Assembly: GCA_039725955.1 (NCBI GenBank)
Contig: CP091033.1
Span: 1,116,001-1,180,000, forward strand
Source of the DNA: Sinorhizobium sp. B11
Lineage (GTDB): Bacteria; Pseudomonadota; Alphaproteobacteria; Rhizobiales; Rhizobiaceae
DNA: 64,000 nucleotides
Direction of reading: 5' to 3'
The position numbers and the translations under genes are program-made. How positions within the stretch are numbered: position 1 is the first letter of the stretch; every line of letters starts with the position of its first letter. The notes below the pieces were generated by a model, which saw only the letters and a program-made list of their open reading frames with translations, had not been told where the DNA came from and made no database searches. Positions 26,914-35,781 of the stretch are shown here, piece after piece.

Positions 26914-29576
26914 CCTCAAGCTACCGATCGATGAAACTGATTGGCTACGAGCCCCTAACCGGAGAAAATACTGGCTTTTGTACCGGTCTGTATACTGCGG
27001 TTGGCAAATCAAATGAAGTATTCGTACCAATTTCCCTAGTCGAAGGCGGGGGAACGTCAACGGTTGCGGATTTCGTGTCTGTCACGCCTAGAGACGCCTT
27101 CTGGTTCAATAACGATGATGAAGACTGGCCATTGCTGTCGATCGGCGATCCTTGGAAGGATGTCTTGTTGCTCGAGGGCCAGATTCTGTATGGCACGCGG
27201 CAACACTTACTAGCAGAAGCTGCATGGGCGTTTGATGCGTTGTTGCGCGACTATCCTTTCACGGCAGTTGACCTCGTGAGGGACTTCGGCGGAAAAGATC
27301 GGCCGCGGGCTGTCAAAGCTGCGTATGACCGTATCTCCAAAAACTTCACTCACAGCGAAGCTGAGTCCTGGGCGCTGGGAACCTACTTTCGAGGCCAAAT
27401 CCAAACCCATCTCAGGCGTAAATTAGTACAGCGCAATGCGTCGGTGATGGCCCTAGAGGCCCTCCGCTATATTCGGGTCGCAAAATCCGAGAGCGACACG
27501 ATTGTCGAAGTCTCGCTTCCAGGATCGCAAGAGTTCAATCCAGAGGACATTGCTCCTATACTCCGTTTGGGCGATGATCGTGAAGCGATCAACCTACTAG
27601 CCGAACTTTCACAAATTCTGGGCCGCCTTGCACTAAGAGGCCGTATCGAGGACGGAACCCTGGTCGCTCAATATCGGCCCAAGCCAATCGCCGTGATCGC
27701 CATTGGCAGGCTAAGTGAACAGGTTGGCCGAACGTTGATGGAAGACGCCGGTCGGCCACATTTTATACTGGACACCAATTGGCCGAGTAGGCTTTTTGTA
27801 AGAACCACGATAGCCGACCTCGAAGCCTCCGAGCCAGATTCTTTCAGCCTCGCGGTAGTAATACTAGACGACGACTTGACCGGTAGGGATCAGTTCGAAT
27901 TTGAGCAGGTAAGCGCCCTGATCGATCGTCTTGGCCTACCAATGCTCATTACCCCCACGCTGCCGAAGCACGCCCCTTCTGCGCTTCTGAGCCTCAGCAA
28001 TGAACGTGGGATATTCGGGAAACGAATTAGAGCCCTTTGTCTCGATACTTCAGCCGTGCGCTCACCATTCTATCTAGCCGATCGATCGACATCACTCACA
28101 AGACGCACTGCTCTTCAACTCGTGCAGGCTTGTCTTCTATTGCTGTCCGGTCCCAACTCACTTCAACGTTTTTATCGTGAATTAGACAGAAAGGGACGAT
28201 CTTGTCTAACCGTCACTTATTTGGGGAATGGAGCTGATCGACATACGGTTCCATCCGAAGCGGTGGAGGCATCCGACGAGCCAAAGCTAACAGTACGCGG
28301 ATCGATCAGATCGGCCGTGAGCCCTTCCACAAAACGTCAACCCACGCCGACGGGGATCTACGAAATCTGGGCAAGCCATCTCCGCGAGGAGGGTATCGAT
28401 GACCTAGCAATGGGAGTAGTCTCGCGCGCGCTCAGCGAGCTGAAAATGAAGGAAGTCCAGTGGTTTATTGGTGATAGCGATTTCCCAGCTGCCCTAGAGT
28501 CCATGGAATTCCCTCATCTGAAAACGCTTGTAGACCTAGAAATTGGACTTCGGCTTCTCGTCACCGCTGAATCACCTTCCCTGAAAACACTACTGCGTAT
28601 GGCCGAGGCCGGAGTTCAAGCCGTGCGATACTCCGATATCGGCACCATAAAGAGATGTATACTCGCTGCAGTACGCGGTCGTCCCGAAGTGGCGATTCCG
28701 AGCGACATGTTGCCGCTAGGTGTCCCACAACGCTTTAGCTGGCAGCAAAGTACCGTTTTTCTGAGAGCGGTCCAATCTCCTGGTCTCGTGATTGATCGTA
28801 GCGCTTGGAATGACTGGGCCGAAAAATTTCCTGATCATCCGCTGGCCGCGAGAGCAAAAACCATAATGCCGACTGGGGTAAAAGGAGACCGGGAAATCCG
28901 ACCGGCAGTAGCACTGTCAACCATTGACGTTCACACTGCGCTGCTTGAAGGCGGTGAGGCCTTTGAGCTCCTTCGAGAACGCAGAGAAACACGCCCTGAA
29001 CATATGGGCATCAACCGGCTGATGTTCATGGACGATCCCGTCACGTCGGGAGTGTTTCGCTGGGTCTTTCGAGCCGGCAGATTTCCGATCGGCCTGCGCA
29101 GGCTACCGAAAGAAATTACCGTGGGAGAAGGATGGATCGTGTTCGACGGCGACCAATATGCTGCTGCGATGGTCGCTTCGCGAATGTTCGAGACATGGAC
29201 GAAGGCACACACCAGCGATTTTAGCCCCTCAAACACCAGGAAGACTGATTGGGCAATGAATGCCTTTCCGTGGCCAGCGGGATTCAAGCAAATCGATGGC
29301 AACGCCATGATCTGTACCGATCCGACGCCGCGCTTCCAAGAAGTCTGCTCGTCACTTCGGTTCATAGACCTTACCCTAGACTACCGCGACCTTTCACCGG
29401 GAGAGCGTATGAACGAAGCCGAAGCTCAGTATGGAAGCGAACTGAACCTTGCGGCTCTTAGTATGTATGATTTCCCCGCCCAAAGTTCAGATCTGCATTT
29501 GCTCGGTCGCTTGGTTGCCTTAAATCACGAGAATGAGATGCCGACTAGAATGCCAAGGTTAAGAGAGTTTCCGTGA
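26910..29576 (+). CDS. Unknown 888-residue protein, second gene of the coupled unit
   Basis: No family recognised and no membrane segment. N-terminal ~100 residues are strand-rich (GYEPLTGENTGFCTGLYTAVG). Residues ~120-190 are helical and basic (FRGQIQTHLRRKLVQRNASVMALEALRYI). Residues ~260-410 look like a Rossmann-type alternation (KPIAVIAIGRL, SLAVVILDDDLTGRDQFEFEQ, LGLPMLITPTLPKHAP). A linker near 440-490 precedes a helical middle, and the C-terminal 250 residues are mixed alpha/beta (GEGWIVFDGDQYAAAMVASRMFETW, WAMNAFPWPAGF). GC is lower than in the flanking backbone. Translation is coupled to the preceding gene by ATGA overlap. No third gene follows on the plus strand. Confidence 0.75.
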   Translation: MTSSYRSMKLIGYEPLTGENTGFCTGLYTAVGKSNEVFVPISLVEGGGTSTVADFVSVTPRDAFWFNNDDEDWPLLSIGDPWKDVLLLEGQILYGTRQHLLAEAAWAFDALLRDYPFTAVDLVRDFGGKDRPRAVKAAYDRISKNFTHSEAESWALGTYFRGQIQTHLRRKLVQRNASVMALEALRYIRVAKSESDTIVEVSLPGSQEFNPEDIAPILRLGDDREAINLLAELSQILGRLALRGRIEDGTLVAQYRPKPIAVIAIGRLSEQVGRTLMEDAGRPHFILDTNWPSRLFVRTTIADLEASEPDSFSLAVVILDDDLTGRDQFEFEQVSALIDRLGLPMLITPTLPKHAPSALLSLSNERGIFGKRIRALCLDTSAVRSPFYLADRSTSLTRRTALQLVQACLLLLSGPNSLQRFYRELDRKGRSCLTVTYLGNGADRHTVPSEAVEASDEPKLTVRGSIRSAVSPSTKRQPTPTGIYEIWASHLREEGIDDLAMGVVSRALSELKMKEVQWFIGDSDFPAALESMEFPHLKTLVDLEIGLRLLVTAESPSLKTLLRMAEAGVQAVRYSDIGTIKRCILAAVRGRPEVAIPSDMLPLGVPQRFSWQQSTVFLRAVQSPGLVIDRSAWNDWAEKFPDHPLAARAKTIMPTGVKGDREIRPAVALSTIDVHTALLEGGEAFELLRERRETRPEHMGINRLMFMDDPVTSGVFRWVFRAGRFPIGLRRLPKEITVGEGWIVFDGDQYAAAMVASRMFETWTKAHTSDFSPSNTRKTDWAMNAFPWPAGFKQIDGNAMICTDPTPRFQEVCSSLRFIDLTLDYRDLSPGERMNEAEAQYGSELNLAALSMYDFPAQSSDLHLLGRLVALNHENEMPTRMPRLREFP

Positions 29577-30002
29577 CCTACCCGGTCTTGTCGCTCACAG
29601 GGTCGCGGTCGCCAGAGTTCTAGGTCGTTCTACCGAACGCGGGATAGCTCGATAAAAAATGGCGGCCCCACGTTTCGGCGGGAGGAGATAACGTGAGGCC
29701 GCATGGCGAATGCCTTGGGAGGACCATTCGCGCTTAGAAGGCTCGAGCGCCTATTGGCCAACCAGGACGGAGAGGGGAAATCCTTTGGTCGACGGGAATA
29801 GACTGCCATCTTCCATCAGGAGTTTCTTGTATAATCGGCTCCCGGCGATCCACGCAGTGGGAATGTAGGAGCGATTGAACCGCACGCGTCGCTAGGCTTT
29901 GTCGATGACACCAAATCGCCATCCGCAAAAGCGCGACCAAAACTAGGAATCCAAGCGCATCCCTCCAAGGCGAAAGGTTTGATCCGTGGCTTCCGCGGGC
30001 TA
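29577..30002. other. 426-bp gap with a terminator-like hairpin
   Basis: Contains a stem GCGGCC-CACGT / ACGTG-GGCCGC (29662-29702, 17-nt loop) that probably ends the 26083-29576 transcript. Nothing gene-like is visible between it and the convergent DUF3616 gene. Confidence 0.5.
29662..29702 (+). terminator. Hairpin downstream of the unknown two-gene unit
   Basis: GCGGCC (29662-29667) pairs with GGCCGC (29697-29702) and CACGT (29669-29673) with ACGTG (29691-29695), one bulged base on each side. It lies 85 nt past the stop codon. There is no T-tract. Confidence 0.45.
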
Positions 30003-31001
30003 TCAGGGGGTTACAGGGATCTCGTAAATCCGGGGATTGGCAGATTTGTCTCCATCGTCGAACACCAGGCATCGAACGGCGTCCTCGGAGGTTTCGAGAA
30101 CCATCAACGTTTCTGGCTGGCGATCTGGTGAACCTGCAGGATCGAGTTCTGCCAATTTCACGGCTTCGCCACCGGGAGTCCATTTGTAGACAGCGGCTTT
30201 GCCGCCATCCCTGTCTTGCGGACCCGCCAAAATCAGCACGTCATTTTTGTACGCGGCCAGATCTCGAACGGCCTGGCCCTTCCCGAGATCGACTGGATGT
30301 AACTCAAAATCGCCGGGAGCACCGTCGAAAATTTCTTTTACCGAGGCTTCTCCGATGACCGCCTCGCCGTCCAGAAGTGGCCCCCGGAATCCGACGAAGA
30401 ATTTGTCTCCCAAGACGGCGATGCCTTCTATATTCGTGCCGCCCTTTTCTGGAGCCAATTTATTCGCGTCCTTCAGCGCCTTCTTTTGTTTGAGGATTTC
30501 CTCTAGCCGACTGCTGACCTCCACCGAGTGGGAGATGTCGTCTTCCGACCCCAAATCGCCGCCCTTCAGTGCAGTTGCGGGAACACGGTACGCGAAGTAT
30601 CGGGGATCCCCTTTGTTACCTTCTTTGTTGCGGCCGTGAGAGCCCACCAGATAGAAGATGCCGTCGCTAAACGAGATGCCCTCGGTATCCGCTTCTTTGA
30701 TCTTTTTCCCGTTCTTGTCCTTCTTAGTCACAAGGAACACACGGTCCTTGAGCACGAGGTTGTCGCCGGCAATCTCGAACGTCAGCGCGTACCGGTACTC
30801 GTCCCCCACGAGCAAGCACGTCTCCTGGTCCGTCGTGCACGCGGCTCCACTCACCTTGGTCGCTTCGTCAGCTTCAGTAGATGCGGACGGTTGCGGCCTA
30901 AGGATTGCAACTGGACTTAAAGCGTCGCCGGCAGCATTCGCTAAATGCGCAGCGAACAGCAATGAAAAGGCCATCGTTGCCGAGACTATGGGTCTGTTCA
31001 T
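30003..31001 (-). CDS. Secreted DUF3616-family protein
   Basis: 332 aa from ATG 31001 with GGAGGG upstream. Signal peptide MNRPIVSATMAFSLLFAAHLANAAG. The body matches the DUF3616 plan: KIKEADTEGISFSDGIFYLVGSHGRNKEG, then GGTNIEGIAVLGDKFFVGFRGPLLDGEAVI, VRDLAAYKNDVLILAGPQDRDGGKAAVYKW, and PETLMVLETSEDAVRCLVFDDGD. These are repeats of a beta-propeller-like, EG(I/L)-containing blade. Periplasmic or secreted; the biochemical role of the family is not established. Last gene of a four-gene minus-strand cluster. Confidence 0.85.
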   Translation of the reverse strand: MNRPIVSATMAFSLLFAAHLANAAGDALSPVAILRPQPSASTEADEATKVSGAACTTDQETCLLVGDEYRYALTFEIAGDNLVLKDRVFLVTKKDKNGKKIKEADTEGISFSDGIFYLVGSHGRNKEGNKGDPRYFAYRVPATALKGGDLGSEDDISHSVEVSSRLEEILKQKKALKDANKLAPEKGGTNIEGIAVLGDKFFVGFRGPLLDGEAVIGEASVKEIFDGAPGDFELHPVDLGKGQAVRDLAAYKNDVLILAGPQDRDGGKAAVYKWTPGGEAVKLAELDPAGSPDRQPETLMVLETSEDAVRCLVFDDGDKSANPRIYEIPVTP

Positions 31002-31056
31002 GTAGCCCTCCACTTTGCCATCGTCCGCGCACTTTCACTCGGACTAGATCATGATT

Positions 31057-32016
31057 TTAGTGGTTGTCAGAGGGATGGGCGATCTCGTGCATGATCTCGT
31101 CTATGAACACCGACTTCACGAAGTTCTGATTTTCATAGAGCGACCGCAAGATTCCGGTATCGAGGCGGCCCGGGTTGGCGTTCCCCCCTCCTGCCAGCCA
31201 AGCTTGCTCCCACAACGTTGCCAGCAACTTTACGCCCTCTGCCATAACCAATCCGGTTTCCGGCCCGATCGCCTGCCAGAGAGCCTTGCTATGAGGAGGA
31301 GATCCTGGACGAAAGGTATCTTCATACGCGTCAATGATCACCGTCGGCGACAGGTGCGATCTGACTTTCTCGATCAGTGCCATGGTCGCCTCGGCGGCTT
31401 GTTTTCCGGTGGTGATGGCTGGCCAATCAACCGTGGAGTCAAGCTTCGCGCGAATTTGGTCGAAGAGCAGCCCATGATTTGCTGCCCAAGAAATCATGCC
31501 GGTTTCGAACGCGGAATGTACTCCTTCTCCACGATGGGCGGGAGGGCGGTTTCCATTTTTGTCTTTATGGTCGCTGAGGCGAGGAATATCAGGCGCTTTT
31601 GCTTTGTCGCCGTCGCTCAGATGCGAACCGTGCAGCGGTTGGGAAGCATCGCCGACAAAGTGGGCAAACGTGCCTGCGGCCGCCAAAAATCTCGCCGGAT
31701 CCGCGGCTGCGAAGGCTTTCATCCGCTCAAAGAACTGCCAGACGCGAAATGGCAAAAGTCCCATTTCGAGAACCGACTTAGTGCCGTTGTCCAGGAAGTA
31801 CTGCTTCACGTTTTCGGCGGTTAGGACGCCGCTATCTGACCGCCATGCTTCGATAAAGGTCTGATGTCCCCTCCATGGCATGTCTGCATCGAAATGATGA
31901 TTGGGATGCTCCGGCCGGTCGAGCGACCACCGGCACCGGGCCGGTCGTCCCTGCCACCTTTCACGCCAATGTCTTTGCCTTTCGCAGTCAGGTGAGGCGA
32001 AGCATATTTCTTCCAA
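31057..32016 (-). CDS. S1/P1-nuclease / phospholipase-C-like zinc-binding domain, possibly frameshifted from the protease gene
   Basis: The informative part starts near 31915: PEHPNHHFDADMPWRGH, then AAAGTFAHFVGDASQPLHGSHLSDGD, GEGVHSAFETGMI and a long helical C-terminus. Clustered His/Asp residues (NHHFDAD, HFVGDASQPLH, H..FE) are the trinuclear-zinc ligands of S1/P1 nucleases and bacterial phospholipase C relatives. The 30-40 codons upstream of PEHPNHH are basic, motif-free and antiparallel in frame to the protease end, so an independent start is doubtful. The protease frame reaches GGRSTG at the same spot; adding one base to the GGCC at 31913-31916 joins both into one protein. Best read as the second domain of a fusion split by a frameshift. 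Confidence 0.65.
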   Translation of the reverse strand: MEEICFASPDCERQRHWRERWQGRPARCRWSLDRPEHPNHHFDADMPWRGHQTFIEAWRSDSGVLTAENVKQYFLDNGTKSVLEMGLLPFRVWQFFERMKAFAAADPARFLAAAGTFAHFVGDASQPLHGSHLSDGDKAKAPDIPRLSDHKDKNGNRPPAHRGEGVHSAFETGMISWAANHGLLFDQIRAKLDSTVDWPAITTGKQAAEATMALIEKVRSHLSPTVIIDAYEDTFRPGSPPHSKALWQAIGPETGLVMAEGVKLLATLWEQAWLAGGGNANPGRLDTGILRSLYENQNFVKSVFIDEIMHEIAHPSDNH

Positions 32017-33407
32017 ACGATATCCGGGACGTCGGCGAGCTGCACAAACCCGCTGGCGATCATCTCGGCCTGCGTCTGCTCGTTCGCGAGGCGATCCAGC
32101 GGGACGCTGATAAGGTCGGAATTGGCGAGTAGGAAAGCTTTGAGCGTCGGATCCTGGACCAGCTCAATCGCAAGCGACCCGATCGTATAGTGCCCTGTGT
32201 CACCCCAAGTGCCAGACACGCCTTCGTTGGCGTCAATCTGCAATTCCACATCGAGCAGTTTGCAGACGTTGCTTAGGCTCGTCGCAACCGAAAAGGTGGA
32301 CCGCGTTCCGGATCCGGCGAAGACCTGCGCACCCCATTCGACGGCAACAGGACGCAGATCTTGCTCTACGAGAGGCAGTTTTTTGTCTCCGTTCTTGCCG
32401 GAAATCTGAAGATGCCAAACCGCGCCGGAATCGCCGTGGTGTGCCATGCTGCCCTCATGAGGAGCGATCAGAAAGTCGGAGACAAAGTCAAACCCGCCGA
32501 CCGATTTATATCGATAGAACATCGCCTTGATTTTGCCCTTGAGCACGCCCGAGGCCCCGCCGACCGCCACTACTCCTTGGTCGATAAGCTTCCTGAGCGA
32601 AAGGTTCTGCTCGTAGACATCGAAGATCGGCTTGATTTTGGGCAGGAAGTAAATGTTCGACGTCCACAACCGCGTGTCATCGAGACGCACCAGCCCAACA
32701 TCAACGCCGAGCCAGGTCTGTCTCATTGGCAGGGCGGGGTAGATCTCGGAAAACGGCTCACGCGTAATCTGCAGTTTTGAGCTCTCACCTATCTTCACGT
32801 CACCCGTTCTAAGCCTCGCATACACTGGAGTACCAGGCTCTCCACAGGCATGCCGTGCGGTAAGTGCATACGTCGTGCTACCGTCGGAAACCAGGCAGCC
32901 TATCGTTCCGAAATGATCTTCGTTTTGAGTGGTGACACGGAGCGGCAAGCCCCCGCCCAGGCCCGAACTTGGCCAAGAGACCGCTTTCGTAGGCAGAGCC
33001 TGCGACTGGGGAACTGGAGGTGCAACGACGACGCAGATCGGAACGATCCTTCCATCGGGAAGATAGACCCTTTTGGGCAAGATATCCGTCGCGGCGGGGC
33101 GGTTCCGCTGTCCAAAGTCAGCGGGCTCAAGCCACTCCCTCACCAACACTATTATGCATGGCCACGAATAGTCTCTCACTTCAGAATTGTCGAAGGTCCT
33201 CGGGTAGGTTTTCTTGTTCTTGGGTTTCGCGCCTTCTCCTCGTTTCGTCGGCCAATCTTCCTTGTCGCGGATCAAATAGAGACCGATCGCGGTTCCAACT
33301 ACGTTGGCCTTGCTCATCAAATGAAAGTGGAAAAGGTCACGTGCCTCGATGAGGTCTTTCACCGAAAGGGATGCAAAATCGAAGTCGTTGTCTTCGTGTG
33401 TCGTCAT
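31821..33407 (-). CDS. Trypsin-like serine protease (possibly N-terminal part of a frameshifted fusion)
   Basis: 528 aa, no evident signal peptide. The chymotrypsin-fold triad is readable: TYALTARHACGEPG (His), WLGVDVGLVRLDD (Asp) and HHGDSGAVWHL (Ser). About 120 residues precede the protease domain (DLIEARDLFHFHLMSKANVVGTAIGLYLI) and a helical region follows it (LAIELVQDPTLKAFLLANSDLI, VPDIVWKKYASPHLTAKGKDIGVKGGRDDRPG). The last ~20 codons (SIPIIISMQTCHGG onward) resemble nothing and overlap the next frame, where the S1/P1-like domain begins. Gene follows a secreted lectin/lyase-like gene with a 36-bp gap. Confidence 0.8.
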   Translation of the reverse strand: MTTHEDNDFDFASLSVKDLIEARDLFHFHLMSKANVVGTAIGLYLIRDKEDWPTKRGEGAKPKNKKTYPRTFDNSEVRDYSWPCIIVLVREWLEPADFGQRNRPAATDILPKRVYLPDGRIVPICVVVAPPVPQSQALPTKAVSWPSSGLGGGLPLRVTTQNEDHFGTIGCLVSDGSTTYALTARHACGEPGTPVYARLRTGDVKIGESSKLQITREPFSEIYPALPMRQTWLGVDVGLVRLDDTRLWTSNIYFLPKIKPIFDVYEQNLSLRKLIDQGVVAVGGASGVLKGKIKAMFYRYKSVGGFDFVSDFLIAPHEGSMAHHGDSGAVWHLQISGKNGDKKLPLVEQDLRPVAVEWGAQVFAGSGTRSTFSVATSLSNVCKLLDVELQIDANEGVSGTWGDTGHYTIGSLAIELVQDPTLKAFLLANSDLISVPLDRLANEQTQAEMIASGFVQLADVPDIVWKKYASPHLTAKGKDIGVKGGRDDRPGAGGRSTGRSIPIIISMQTCHGGDIRPLSKHGGQIAAS

Positions 33408-33443
33408 CAGAAAATCTCCGACAGCGTGGGGCGAACGGTGGAG

Positions 33444-34493
33444 CTATTTCACTTGCTTGATCCGAACCCAATCGAGGTCCATAACGTCGGTCGATGGGAT
33501 GTAGTCCCTGTAGTGGCCAATCTTGAATTTGGTTTTCTGTTTCGACTTTCCGGGGGCGTCATAGCCGATGTGTCCGGTGGCCCTGACGATGAAGCGGCCG
33601 TCTTGATAAACTTCCACGACGGAATCGTTTTCGGGACCTGCCTGAACTCGATATGACATTTCGGTCCACTCGCCTGCGGGAGACGTAAGGACCGGCTTTT
33701 TCCCGTACTCCAGCATCAGGCTCGCCGCACAGGACTCCGCTTTCCCCGGTTCGCTGTCGGTCCGCTGACAATATTGCGCCTTCCCATCGTTCCAGGGGTA
33801 GTTGAGGTTCGAACGTGATGCCGAGGCGATGAGGCACCTGCAGGATCGGTCCTGGACGGTCACGTTCAAAATGCCGTCGTCGTAACGTTGTGCAAGAAAT
33901 GGACTCGCGTCCTCACCTTTTTCGGTGATTGCTGGCTCGGCTTTCCATTGCGCCACCACCCACCGTATTGAATCCGTTGTGTTTCCGACTTTGGCTGGCA
34001 TTCTGAATCGGAGCGAATAGAGTTGCGGCTTGGTAGAGTCCTGAGCGAAAGACTCGTCGACGCGAAGCTCTTGCCGCTGGATGCAGAGGCCTTCTTCAAT
34101 ACCCTTGGCTTTTTTTACAATCGTTGGGGTGCAATACGGATCAGGCTTGGGCGTTTGCGGGGACCACTTCAACCCGGTCGGTGAAACAAGCATCGGCCCT
34201 AGTGTAGCTTCAGAACCGATCTCCGGACCGAGTGAAAATAGTGTCACACCGCAAGCGGGCTTGCAGCGATGCCCACCGAGATTTCCCGCGTCGACTGTAA
34301 TGTGCGCGACACTATTTGACTTATTTTCGGGATCGGTTGTGAAGGTGACGGGCAATCTGTTGTTGTCGATTTGGCAATCACACCAGCCCTTGCCGAGCGG
34401 CTTGTTGAAATCATCGTTGAAATCAGCCGCCATAGCGGCGTCACAAGACGTGAGTAGTAAAACGAAGAAAATGAGAAAACGCCAAAGTCTCAT
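33444..34493 (-). CDS. Secreted lectin/polysaccharide-lyase-like protein
   Basis: 349 aa from ATG 34493 with GGGGAG 7 nt upstream. Signal peptide MRLWRFLIFFVLLLTSCDAAMAA, possibly a lipoprotein (LLTSC). The mature part is strand-rich (FNDDFNKPLGKGWCDCQIDNN; RQELRVDESFAQDSTKPQLYSLRFRMP; TDSIRWVVAQWKAEP; DLDWVRIKQVK) with several cysteine pairs. It resembles the jelly-roll of heparin/alginate-lyase-like or concanavalin-like proteins (RxE then WH/QWK then a basic strand), but active-site residues cannot be assigned. First gene of the minus-strand cluster ending at 30003. Confidence 0.7.
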   Translation of the reverse strand: MRLWRFLIFFVLLLTSCDAAMAADFNDDFNKPLGKGWCDCQIDNNRLPVTFTTDPENKSNSVAHITVDAGNLGGHRCKPACGVTLFSLGPEIGSEATLGPMLVSPTGLKWSPQTPKPDPYCTPTIVKKAKGIEEGLCIQRQELRVDESFAQDSTKPQLYSLRFRMPAKVGNTTDSIRWVVAQWKAEPAITEKGEDASPFLAQRYDDGILNVTVQDRSCRCLIASASRSNLNYPWNDGKAQYCQRTDSEPGKAESCAASLMLEYGKKPVLTSPAGEWTEMSYRVQAGPENDSVVEVYQDGRFIVRATGHIGYDAPGKSKQKTKFKIGHYRDYIPSTDVMDLDWVRIKQVK

Positions 34494-34909
34494 TGCACTC
34501 CCCTGCAAACATTAGACAACAAACTGCATTCGGACACACCGAAAAGCGCCCGCCGGATATTGACGGGAGATCAATAGATCTACCGATTCCGAGATATATG
34601 CTTATTTTGATAAGGTCCCTCGCCACTTAGATTATCAAATGCCCGAAGGTTGGCAACAACTTTTAGTGTCATGCCGCTGTTATTCGCGCGGCATCTCGCG
34701 TACCTGCACGTACCAAGGACATGAATCGGAGGCAGGTGAAGCTTTGTTTGGCTCGCATCATGCTCGGCCAGTGGCACTTCGCTCATCGGACAAGTTGCTC
34801 CTGTCAGATCAGCAAACTAGATGCTTGATTGTAGGCCCACCGATTCGCACATGTGCACGCGCGGATACCACGGCATCCCTCTGGAACGTCTCACGAAATA
34901 ATCAAGCGC
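34494..34909. other. 416-bp divergent intergenic region
   Basis: Promoter region for the secreted-protein cluster (minus) and the hemerythrin gene (plus). The stretch 34555-34630 is AT-rich (ATATATGCTTATTTTGATAAGG), the likely place of the minus-strand promoter. No gene or strong hairpin seen. Confidence 0.4.
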
Positions 34910-35470
34910 ATGAACATTTTCGACTTGCTAGACGAAAACTCTCGGCCGAAAGCGCCGCCCATTCCGGGCGCTACGCCAACTCATCGCAAGGCCGGCAAGA
35001 AGTTGGCCATGATTCACGACATGCATATCGCTGCTTTGGACGAAACCAGGGAAATGATGGAGAAGGTGGCGGCGGGCGAAGCATTGCTCGGTGACTTGGC
35101 AAACCAGATCTCATCCATGGAGTTGGCAAACAACTACAGGCAGTTTGGAAACCTATGCGGCCGGGAATGCCAGTTTCTCGACTTCCACCATACCTCAGAG
35201 GATACCGAGATCTTCCCGATCATTGAAGAGAACGGCAGCGCCGGACTCAAGCGGGTGATCGAACGTCTCGCCGAGGAGCACCTTGTAGTCGCACGCCTGC
35301 TTGAGAATCTAGCGCACAATGTGATCGAGATGCGGGATCAGCCAGGGCCTGAAACGTTCGCCAGCACAAAGAAGACGTTCGAGCTGTTATACAAGGTGGT
35401 CCGTTCGCACTTCCAATACGAGCAAACCGAGTTGGAAGAGGCTATCGGGTTTTACGCCATCCCGTTCTAG
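34910..35470 (+). CDS. Hemerythrin-like HHE-domain protein
   Basis: 186 aa from ATG 34910; earlier in-frame codons give a basic, unstructured extension. Four-helix hemerythrin/HHE pattern with candidate di-iron ligands: MIHDMHIAALDETREMM (His), LDFHHTSEDTEIFPIIE (HH...E), LAEEHLVVARLLENL (E-E-H) and RSHFQYEQTELEEAI (H...E). Cytoplasmic; such proteins bind oxygen, NO or iron or repair Fe-S centres. Surrounding genes do not show which. Weak ribosome site. Confidence 0.85.
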   Translation: MNIFDLLDENSRPKAPPIPGATPTHRKAGKKLAMIHDMHIAALDETREMMEKVAAGEALLGDLANQISSMELANNYRQFGNLCGRECQFLDFHHTSEDTEIFPIIEENGSAGLKRVIERLAEEHLVVARLLENLAHNVIEMRDQPGPETFASTKKTFELLYKVVRSHFQYEQTELEEAIGFYAIPF

Positions 35471-35497
35471 GGTCACCTGATCCGCAGTGGTGATCCC
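35470..35497 (+). terminator. Hairpin after the hemerythrin gene
   Basis: GGG-TCACC / GGTGA-TCCC with one bulged A, starting at the stop codon of the hemerythrin gene; no T-tract. The rest of 35498-35781 contains nothing gene-like. Confidence 0.4.
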
Positions 35498-35781
35498 ATC
35501 TGTCGTCTCGAATTGATCGAGACCCATTTCGCTTCCGGTTCGGGCAGGATCATGGAATTGCTCAGAGAGTAAAGATGCCACCGCTCAGTAGCCCGAAAAC
35601 CAGGGTATGTGGCTGACTTGCACGAATGGGGGTGCCCATAATTTTGAGCATCCGGCAAATCAGCCAACCTGGTCAAAATAGTCCTGTCTGCGCAAAGCCC
35701 AACCCACAATTATTAGGGGTCAACCTTTTCGTCGCATACGTGACGTTCGCGCTTATCGTCGGGTATCGACGCGCTGGAGGG

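Noticed and set aside
29240-29500. FPWP-containing C-terminus of the 888-aa protein considered as a methyltransferase/MmeI-type target-recognition end
   Set aside because: No SAM-binding or NPPY/DPPY motif anywhere in the protein; the resemblance rests on four residues.
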